DNA from: Atrina japonica | Lineage: Eukaryota > Mollusca > Bivalvia > Pterioida > Pinnidae | NCBI GenBank assembly: GCA_030159075.1 | Contig: BROG01000797.1 | Coordinates: 247,150 to 311,149 of the forward strand | Direction of reading: 5' to 3' | Length of the DNA stretch: 64,000 nt | Shown: positions 28,194 through 64,000 of the stretch, in pieces | Layout: every line of letters starts with the position of its first letter | Position numbering within the stretch: position 1 is the first letter of the stretch | Position numbers and translations under genes: made by a program | Notes under the pieces: model-generated | The model's database searches: none | What the model was told of the DNA's origin: nothing | What the model saw: only the letters and a program-made list of their open reading frames with translations

Positions 28194-29111
28194 CGCTATA
28201 CACAGAAAACCAACATAGAAAATATATAGCAATATATAGCATAAATATATATAGCAAGTATCAATCAAAAGTATTTTGTTTAAACAATTTTCAATACGAC
28301 AATATTTGGTGAACAGATCCAAACTATTACTTATTTTTAAGTATTCAAAACCTTGGCCAAGATAGCAATCTACAATCGCCATGCATTCTTAGAGTATTTT
28401 TTTCTATAAATATGTATTACATTATTAGACCAAGAATTCAAATTATGTCAGGCTTCTTTAGGTAAATACAAATAGAAAACTAATTATAGTTTATCATAAA
28501 AAAATCTTGAATTATTTAATATTGCTTATTTTATATTTATGGCAGATGACATCACATCAAACGAAATGATGTCGATACTTCGAATTCCGCGACAGTACAG
28601 AACGATAAAGAAAAGAAGATTTGGGCAAATGCATACATACACAAGGCAATTACTTTTGGATTTTTTCGCTGATAGTAACAAAAGATTAGCCGAAATACTA
28701 AAAGATGATAAATATTTGTGGAATGACTATAGAGAGCCCCAGAAGCCAGAGATTAAAGGTTGGCAACTTTTAAACTACGAAAGAGAAGTTGTTGGCGATC
28801 AATTAGTTATTGTTGGTAGAAAGAAGTCCATAGATTTCCGAGAGGATTACGATTACTACGCAAATGATGATTATTATGAAGATGAAAAACAGTTAAATGT
28901 TGAAAAAAATGTCCTGGGCATTTTGAAAAAATACATAAAAAGTGACAAAATTAGTGGCAGTAAGAAGAAACGAATCCTCCAACTTCTGAAAGATTATAAA
29001 AGCAATTCTTACGACAAATACGATCGTAGCAGAGATGACGAATACAGTCTCTACAACGCAAACAAAAATGTTAAATATGATGAACGAAGTAGTGTTATGG
29101 ACGAGAAATGA
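19287..29111 (+). CDS. Golgi carbohydrate sulfotransferase, CHST15-like
   Basis: Seven exons join without frame breaks: 19287-19518, 20545-20770, 22095-22226, 25418-25577, 26309-26462, 27554-27701, 28546-29111, giving 538 visible residues. The first base completes a codon from an unseen 5' exon that should hold the start. Features in order: an N-terminal signal-anchor (IIGFAVVCGTVVLILLMQV, about residues 8-26); the 5'-phosphosulfate loop GSPKCGTTDVYERL near 112; the 3'-phosphate site LLLREPVERLYS near 243; then the conserved C-terminal half. The family transfers sulfate from PAPS to glycans in the Golgi lumen; CHST15 makes GalNAc-4,6-disulfate on chondroitin. The exact acceptor cannot be read from sequence. 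A C-terminal tail of about 125 residues, acidic and Tyr-rich, lies beyond the conserved core. Confidence 0.88.
19541..19590 (+). repeat. short 16-bp tandem repeat
   Basis: Three near-identical units of TTATTAGATTTACAAG just inside intron 1 of the sulfotransferase gene. Confidence 0.7.
20426..20498. repeat. (GA)n microsatellite
   Basis: Perfect GA tract of about 36 units. It ends 46 bp before the acceptor of the PAPS-binding exon, so length changes could affect the 3' end of this intron. Confidence 0.95.
20545..20770 (+). CDS. sulfotransferase exon: 5'-PSB motif
   Basis: Starts after TTAACAG in phase 0 and ends at CAAAC|GTAAGT in phase 1. It encodes KPKEFLPNFKNPCW and then PYFHIIGSPKCGTTDVYERL, the loop that binds the 5'-phosphosulfate of PAPS; the Lys-x-Gly-Thr-Thr residues are intact. 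A conserved Trp-containing segment (SKETWYWSWQRYG) closes the exon. Confidence 0.9.
22095..22226 (+). CDS. sulfotransferase exon 3
   Basis: Encodes DPDAWESGYMTLSEFIKFFK and following residues and ends at ACCG|GTGAGT in phase 1. Two AG acceptors six bases apart (exon start 22095 or 22101) both keep the phase, adding or dropping two residues. The following intron of 3.2 kb contains minisatellite 3. Confidence 0.8.
22376..23330 (+). repeat. 34-bp minisatellite 3, main block
   Basis: About 28 units of TGTAGGAATGGTAACTGTAT followed by AGTATATCTTATCC at 34-bp spacing (22441, 22475). Variants alternate between GGAATGGTAAC and GGAAGGGTTAC and between CTTATCC and CTCATCC, giving an internal variant map. 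It lies in an intron of the sulfotransferase gene. Confidence 0.95.
23331..23742. mobile_element. palindromic insertion inside minisatellite 3
   Basis: About 410 bp of non-repeat sequence separates the two blocks of the minisatellite. Near its left end the arms 23338-23363 and 23373-23399 are inverted copies (CGACCTCATTTGAGGTTAAC against GGTTAA..AAAATGAGGTCG). Insertion of a small element into a pre-existing array is the simplest reading; an element class was not recognised. Confidence 0.5.
23743..24640 (+). repeat. 34-bp minisatellite 3, diverged block
   Basis: The same repeat family continues with degenerate units (GAGAGGGTTACTGTAGAGTA then TATCATATCCTGTA) and several length variants. Around 24490-24590 some units are in the opposite orientation. 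Confidence 0.9.
24644..24895. mobile_element. MITE, 252 bp
   Basis: Perfect 15-bp terminal inverted repeats, AGAGCCCCAGATAAG at 24644-24658 and its complement at 24881-24895. The subterminal GGTATTTACCC and GAAATACCC strings are also inverted. It has no open frame, and minisatellite-like sequence resumes after it. The superfamily is not assigned. Confidence 0.75.
25418..25577 (+). CDS. sulfotransferase exon 4: first half of 3'-PSB
   Basis: Starts after TTTGAAG and ends at GAAAG|GTATAT in phase 2. It encodes the segment ending IKLILLLREPVER; the Arg of LREPVE is part of the 3'-phosphate-binding site. The matching Ser lies across the next junction. Confidence 0.9.
25594..25770. mobile_element. 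MITE, about 177 bp
   Basis: Ends are inverted: AGTGAAACCTGTATATGAGG then GCCACC at the left, and GGTGACCGCTATAGCAGGTT then TAACT at the right. It sits in TA-rich sequence, compatible with TA-targeting. It begins only 16 bp after the splice donor of the preceding exon. Confidence 0.65.
25772..25842. repeat. (AT)n microsatellite
   Basis: Long AT tract immediately abutting the MITE on its left and a SINE family B fragment on its right. Confidence 0.95.
25845..25955 (+). mobile_element. SINE family B, 5'-truncated
   Basis: It carries the family body from GGAAGGTTGGTGGTC through CTCCACCACTAAAAACTGG to the ATGACTGAAAGATTGTTGAG tail region. A second AT tract (25969-26001) follows. Confidence 0.65.
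26309..26462 (+). CDS. sulfotransferase exon 5: second half of 3'-PSB
   Basis: Starts after TCTTTTAG; the first base completes Arg, then LYSHYVFGKYGKSPDDF follows, supplying the conserved Ser of the 3'-phosphate site. It ends at TTAAAA|GTGAGT in phase 0. Confidence 0.9.
26463..27553 (+). other. intron, nothing recognised
   Basis: Intron between sulfotransferase exons 5 and 6; AT-rich with no repeat or exon recognised. Confidence 0.5.
27554..27701 (+). CDS. sulfotransferase exon 6
   Basis: Starts after AATGTTGCAG and ends at TTGG|GTAAGT in phase 1. It encodes APITVSMYAIYLDEWLKVFP and then RDQIYIMRSEDYYDDI, the segment in which family members have a conserved YxxYLxxWLxxFPxxQ and an (L/R)xED pair. 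Confidence 0.88.
28111..28192. repeat. (AT)n microsatellite
   Basis: AT tract of about 41 units in the last intron of the sulfotransferase gene. Tyr/Ile open frames over it are artefacts. Confidence 0.95.
28546..29111 (+). CDS. sulfotransferase terminal exon with acidic Tyr tail
   Basis: Follows TTTATGGCAG and ends at TGA 29109-29111. About the first 60 residues complete the catalytic domain (TRQLLLDFFADSNKRLAEIL). The remaining 125 or so form a hydrophilic tail with a dense acidic/Tyr patch (EDYDYYANDDYYEDE) and a Lys-rich amphipathic stretch. As the C-terminus of a type II protein this tail would be luminal. Confidence 0.85.
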
Positions 29112-29124
29112 AAGTAAATAATTA

Positions 29125-29130
29125 AATAAA
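29125..29130 (+). terminator. poly(A) signal of sulfotransferase gene
   Basis: AATAAA 14 nt after the stop codon; this would give a very short 3' UTR. Confidence 0.55.
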
Positions 29131-29370
29131 GAAAATTCTTCATCTTGTCTCCATTTTTTGGAGTGAGTTCATTTTGAGGCATCTTGTAGATATCTTAATC
29201 GATAGCTAAGCTTTCACTATGTCCTTTCACATTGATGCCGATTAAGCTCAATGACGGACACGACCGGTTTAACATGTAAGGATATGATGAAGATTCATTT
29301 AGTTATCACAGTTGTATAAGTTTCATTTTGATTTAAAAATAACGGATATCAAAGTATTTTCCCTTAGGAG

Positions 29371-29571
29371 GTTGTTGTTGTTGTTGTTGTATTGTTGTTT
29401 AAACGTTCCACTCAAGAAACCTTCACTCATATGGAGACGTCACCAAATGCCGATGAAGGGCTTCAAATTTTGGCCTATGCTCGGCACTTACGGCCATTGA
29501 GCAGTGAGGGTTCTTTAACGTGCCGAAACCTTGTATGACACGGGACCTAGGTTTTTAATCTGAAGGACAGG
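29371..29571 (-). mobile_element. SINE family A, antisense, 5'-truncated
   Basis: The reverse complement matches the 11328 copy through GGTGACGTCTCCATAT, TCGGCA and AAAGAACCCTCACTGC and ends in an (AAC)n tail that appears as (GTT)n at 29371. The tRNA head is absent. Confidence 0.8.
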
Positions 29572-31639
<2,068 letters not shown>

Positions 31640-31640
<1 letters not shown>

Positions 31641-32700
31641 ACATAATTGATGCCAAAGTTAACATACCTATTTATATCTTTACCAGGACCAGATGATTAT
31701 GCTATAAATAAAATTGATACCATATTTTACAAATTTATATGGAATAATAAACCGGATAAAATAGCGAGGAAAGTACTTATACAAGACTACGAAAAGGAAG
31801 GATGTAGAATGATTCATTCCAAGACATTTATAAAAAAGTTTAAAACTTACGTGGATAAAAAGTTTACATGCTGATAGTAATAATATATGGTGCACATTAT
31901 TTCTAGATATAAATAATATAGATATAAGAATTAAATATATTGGGTAATAAATACTTTAAAATGTGTGCTGGACAAACTAAAACAAATATTCTGGAAAGAA
32001 GTACTTGATTATTTAGCAGATATGTTTTAAATTACTTAACAATGTCAATTTCCAGAAACAGACAATTTTAGATACTCCGATATGGATGAATTCAAAATAA
32101 AAGTCGATGGAAATTCAGTGTTCTATATATTCTGGTTTGGAAAAGATATACATACTATGAAAACATGCTTGATAGTTTTGAAAGAATTTATTCATATGGA
32201 GCTTTCATTATTCATGACCTTTTACCATTTTTGGAGGGATTAAAACTCTCCTCCTCACTAGATTTACAAGTCTAAGAGATAATGTTGGTAAAGAGATTGG
32301 ACTAAATCAACCAAAATTTGTTGAAATAATTTGTAATGATAAGAAAGGTTCCAAATCAATATATAAAAATGTTCTTAAATAATCTGGAATTTAAAGTGAA
32401 AGGTAAAATAAAATGGCAGAACTTCTTGAATTTATATAAAAAAATTGATTGGAAAGGAATATATAACAATGTTTTTTTATAAATACAAAATACACTAAAC
32501 TGATTTGATTCCATGCAGATTCGTGCATAATATATCTTAGTTATCAATTAATTTCTACACAAAATTTACATAAACATAAAAATGATCCTAAATGCTGCCT
32601 TTGTAATACTGGAATAGAAACTATAACACATATATATTCTAAATGTCGATTTGTAAAAAGACAAAAGACTGACATAAAAAAAACTAGTTTGATAATAATA
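31640..32700 (+). mobile_element. degenerate L1-type LINE fragment
   Basis: An open piece at 31647-31874 encodes PKLTYLFISLPGPDD, FYKFIWNNKPDKIARKVL and a degenerate GGL-like EGCRMIHSKTF, matching the region after the reverse-transcriptase core of L1/Tx1-type LINEs. Further on, 32590-32655 encodes CCLCNTGIETITHIYSKC, the Cys-His motif near the C-terminus of these ORF2 proteins. Stops and frame changes between them, and the missing endonuclease and RT core, show a dead 3' fragment. Confidence 0.75.
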
Positions 32701-34172
32701 GTAATGAACATTTCGCGTTCACGCTAATATATATATTATTTCTAAAAATTGGTAAAAAGTATAAATCTTTCAATACATGTATAACATTAGTTAAAAACTA
32801 TATCTACCATAAAAAATGTTGAAAAGGTGTAGAAGTTTGAAGAAAGTTCAATTAAAATCATACCACGAAATTGAAAATATATACATAAAGTAAGATGGGC
32901 AATATCAATGGTATCCAGTAATTATTAGAACAACAGTGCCTAATTATAATTAAGTGAAAGGCATATTATATGTAAGGTAGTGATTCTAGAGTAACCCAAC
33001 TCTAGCACCTCCAAGAGTTAATATTGTCTGGGAACCAATAAAATAAAAAGAAATTATCAACATATATTCCATATTTAAATTAAGGTTAATGGATACACTG
33101 TGGGAGATAAATGTTACGGAAACATTGGTCGCCATGGTAACAAAATAAGGGCCTGTGATTGGTCTTTATAAAAAAATCGTGTTTAGGGGTATTTATTTTT
33201 TTAATTTTACAAATTCAATAAGAGATGTTATGTGTATCTGGGAGTTGTTAGGTCTTTTGAAGAAATATTTTGTCAAAATTCAATGGTGACGTTTTCAAAG
33301 GTTATATGTCTTTAATACTTGGGATAACCGAGATGCTGAATATGTAGAGGACTGTAGGTTTAAATTATTGGAAATACACAACAAATTGACTGGCGACCTT
33401 TTAATATTTTAATCTATTTGAAGATGACATGGTTGTAAATGACCTGGTATAACATGGAATGTTGTCAAAATACCTTAAATTGGAGTTTCCTAGTTATATT
33501 TTGTGAATAATATTTCACTTATACAAGGTTGTAATATATAATGTCAGCCATATTTTCAAAGAAATTTGAACCATTAATACTATTTCCATTGCTACTCATT
33601 AATACAATGTCCTCTGTTATATTAAAAGAATTTCCACTTCAAACATGTTATTATTTTCAAACAAAATGTTTTATCTGAAGTTGGCTTAATCATGTAGGTA
33701 TTAAGTGCATAGGGCTTGGTGTGTCTACTTTGCAACCCATTATTTTTGTTGGAAGTGTGGTGCCATACCACCTTTTTCCTTCATGATAAAACAAATCACC
33801 CGTGAAACTTTTGATATTTCAGCCGGGGTGTACGCATGAACATTAACTTTTAAAAAGTTTTTCTTATATCAAAATACCTACCCTTGGTCATCCAAATTCG
33901 ATTTTTATATAATGCTACAAGAATATAAAAACTGATATCAAACAGATGCTTATAAAATTATGAAATAACAAAACAAGCTCCAATATAGAGGCAATATGCC
34001 TTTAGCCACATGCTGTTTTCAAAAGATTAAATTGGCGCACGTCTTTGTCAACTTAATTACTTTATTACGGTTGTTAACTCGTCTGTAATAATTGTAACAA
34101 GTGTTTATTCCTCACTTTCTTCATTTGTCTTTGGAATCACGGCGGATGTGACCAGTCAACATTAGATACTTA
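32701..34172. other. intergenic, nothing recognised
   Basis: AT-rich sequence without exons. The first part may be the 3' tail of the LINE fragment. Confidence 0.4.
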
Positions 34173-34226
34173 CTCCTCCATGACGCTTGACTCCTCCATG
34201 ACGCTTGACTCCTCCATGACGCTTGA
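34173..34226 (+). repeat. 18-bp tandem repeat x3
   Basis: Three perfect copies of CTCCTCCATGACGCTTGA. Confidence 0.9.
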
Positions 34227-34545
34227 TCTCACATCCATTTTGTCTGAGGTCATTATTTGTCCAATATTAATACTAGATTAATATATTGTCTTCTGGACAT
34301 CCTGAATATTAATACCTTGATATCTGTGATTTTTATATGTGTATTCATTTGCAATCACCATGTTTCAATAACTGAGGTATGTTGGGTAATTGGTTTCACG
34401 TTTAGTTGTCTACAGCGACTGTAAACAGGCATGAGTCCTAAATTGTTCTGATCTCTAGCTGCATATCACACACAGTTAGAGTGAGTGGTCAAGAGAACCT
34501 GTCAACGCGGCAATGGTGCACAATGAATCCTTTGGATTAGCCAGT

Positions 34546-34548
<3 letters not shown>

Positions 34549-34613
<65 letters not shown>

Positions 34614-34631
34614 ACACACACACACACACAC

Positions 34632-34679
<48 letters not shown>
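34549..34679. repeat. (CA)n then (AT)n compound microsatellite
   Basis: CA tract (34549-34632, one TCA interruption) passing into an AT tract (34634-34679). Confidence 0.95.
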
Positions 34680-36082
<1,403 letters not shown>

Positions 36083-36567
36083 GCGTTTTACACATGAAAT
36101 AAGGTTAGTTTGTGCTTTCTTTTTATACACACTCAATTCGATACTGTGATTCTTGTTATAACAAATTCTCAGGATGAAAAAATAACACGCAGACATCTGA
36201 CTTATGATGAGTTTTGTTGAATAAAAACCCAAAACGCTCTACAAAAACAATCGTTTGAAATACAACAATAAATTTTCCAAAACATGAAAGGTATTTTCAA
36301 AACAATATTAAAACACGAGCGTATTTGTCGCTTGAACAAGTGAACAAGACATCAATTGCCCCCTTGCACACACAGCACGAAAGTAAAACGAAATGTTTGC
36401 AAGAGGTATCATCTTTATGTCACCAAGGAGATGATGACGTCATACCGATTGCAAACCAATCAGGTTATAGGGGTCTGTACCATTTATATTTGAAGTGTAG
36501 GAGGATAACATTGTTTTGGCGAAAATAGAGAAATATTGAAAACGCTTCAGTTATCACAATTTTCGAG

Positions 36568-36960
36568 TCACAATGACGTCATGACTCCTTTTTGTTGATT
36601 TCTTTTATATTCATCTACATACGGTATAGAACGTTTTGGTAAAATATCAGAAAGACCGTGAGTAGACTCTGTCGATGACACACACATTGATCGCTTTGAA
36701 AATAGTGTTAGTATGTATATACTAAAATAATGAACGTTCGATTTGGCTTTGTGCATATGATCATTTTCTTCCCAAAAGAAATATGGAATGGATAGGACGT
36801 TTCCGTAGCTCTTTTTATCTCCGAAAAAGATAAACATCTGATATCCTGGAGTCAATCCGATTGTGAAGCAAATCACAGACAAGGGGAAATATATCAGAAA
36901 AATTGTAATGTATACTTTAGAGACTTCACTCAAAACTCTCAGTACATAATTCATGACCAT
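36568..36960 (-). CDS. hypothetical two-helix membrane protein (doubtful)
   Basis: A 130-codon open frame, free of simple repeat, with two hydrophobic stretches near the N-terminus (VYITIFLIYFPLSVICFTIG and a shorter one) and a polar C-terminal half. It lies just downstream of the coiled-coil gene on the same strand. No homologue is recognised and no start context or poly(A) site supports it; it could be 3' UTR or chance. Confidence 0.2.
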   Translation of the reverse strand: MVMNYVLRVLSEVSKVYITIFLIYFPLSVICFTIGLTPGYQMFIFFGDKKSYGNVLSIPYFFWEENDHMHKAKSNVHYFSIYILTLFSKRSMCVSSTESTHGLSDILPKRSIPYVDEYKRNQQKGVMTSL

Positions 36961-37003
36961 TCCATAATAGAAACATTCGGTTTTATGAAATCATGAAAGC
37001 GAG

Positions 37004-37009
37004 TTTATT
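37004..37009 (-). terminator. candidate poly(A) signal of coiled-coil gene
   Basis: AATAAA on the minus strand, about 370 nt after the stop codon of the last exon. Confidence 0.35.
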
Positions 37010-37375
37010 TATATGTGCTAGGAGGAAAATATTAGATACTACAGAAAATAATCTACTTCGATGACAGATAATATCTTAAGCATCTTTGCCCAGAGTAAAC
37101 CTACTGCAGGTTCTCAAACACTGATACAGTCCATGGATGACATTCAGAAAAACATACGGAAAAATGTAATGAAACTCTTTCGAATATTTCTTTTTATCAT
37201 TTTTTATCAAATTCATTTTTTTAAATAAAAATCTTTTTTTTTGTGTATCTTAAAAAATTCCTAAAACCAGTGATGGTACTCTACAACAACATGGAATCGA
37301 CATTTTCCTAGAAAATTATTTCGACACACCATACTTAAAATGAATGACAATTTCGTTACTGAAAATATGATTTCG

Positions 37376-63781
<26,406 letters not shown>

Positions 63782-63799
63782 CTGCAAAGACAGAACATC

Positions 63800-63896
63800 G
63801 TTACTCCTCCATGGCACCTGATCCCATCTCTGGATTTTCAGAGGTTCGTATTTTTCCGATGTTCACCAAATTTGTATATATATCCTGGACATCCAG
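63800..63896 (-). repeat. dispersed repeat family C, antisense
   Basis: The reverse complement carries CCAGGATATATATACAAATT, GAACCTCTGAAAATCCAGAG and ATGGGATCAGGTGCCATGGA, then GGAGTAA, in the family order. Its end lies within about 20 nt of the acceptor of exon 63527-63781. Confidence 0.55.
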
Positions 63897-64000
63897 GTAC
63901 TTTGGTATCTAATATTGTCATACGACAAAACGTAGAAAAACATTGACTCAGTACTAGTACAGGACACATCGAGTCAACCCAAGTAACATGTGTGCATTTA

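Noticed and set aside
36568..36960. Last exon of the coiled-coil gene continuing past ETSV
   Set aside because: A GTATGA donor is possible at the stop, but no acceptor or matching phase was established; the ETSV stop is the simpler end.

Overview
This window looks like nuclear DNA of an invertebrate animal, most likely a lophotrochozoan and plausibly a bivalve mollusc (inference; no species marker was recognised). The evidence is AT-rich sequence, small phase-consistent exons with GT..AG borders split by kilobase introns, several tRNA-derived SINE families, many long (AT)n, (CT)n and (CA)n microsatellites, MITE-like foldbacks, a degenerate L1-type LINE and a DIRS-like tyrosine-recombinase retrotransposon. 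No prokaryotic gene organisation, CRISPR array or free-standing tRNA/rRNA gene was found.

Layout. About 2.5-5.2 kb (+): the last two visible exons of a single-pass membrane protein (a Cys-rich, PSI-like segment, then a transmembrane helix and a short tail with a PPSY motif). 3.2-4.0 kb: a 34-bp minisatellite in the intron between them. 7.5-9.1 kb: a second, unrelated 34-bp minisatellite with a 408-bp higher-order repeat. 10-18.8 kb: no gene seen; SINEs, MITE-like ends and simple repeats. 19.3-29.1 kb (+): a seven-exon Golgi carbohydrate sulfotransferase resembling CHST15, with both PAPS-binding motifs, one of whose introns carries a third 34-bp minisatellite interrupted by two inserted elements. 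31.6-32.7 kb (+): an L1-like LINE relic. 37.4-63.8 kb (-): fifteen phase-compatible exons of a large coiled-coil protein (1,473 residues visible, 5' end outside the window) with a 24-nt microexon and a C-terminal ETSV, a class I PDZ-ligand motif. 57.8-62.0 kb (+): a DIRS-like element lying antisense inside an intron of that gene. Its recombinase is open, but its reverse transcriptase lacks the catalytic aspartate pair and its RNase H is frameshifted.

The three host genes show no functional link. The sulfotransferase should act in the Golgi lumen on glycans. The coiled-coil protein is probably a cytoplasmic scaffold that recruits a PDZ partner. The membrane protein would display a Cys-rich ectodomain and a WW-domain docking site. 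Much of the remaining sequence is repeat-derived. The most unusual observations are three sequence-unrelated minisatellites sharing a 34-bp period, the alternating two-motif spacer in the DIRS-like element, its apparent precise loss of the catalytic RT motif, and the 24-nt microexon.
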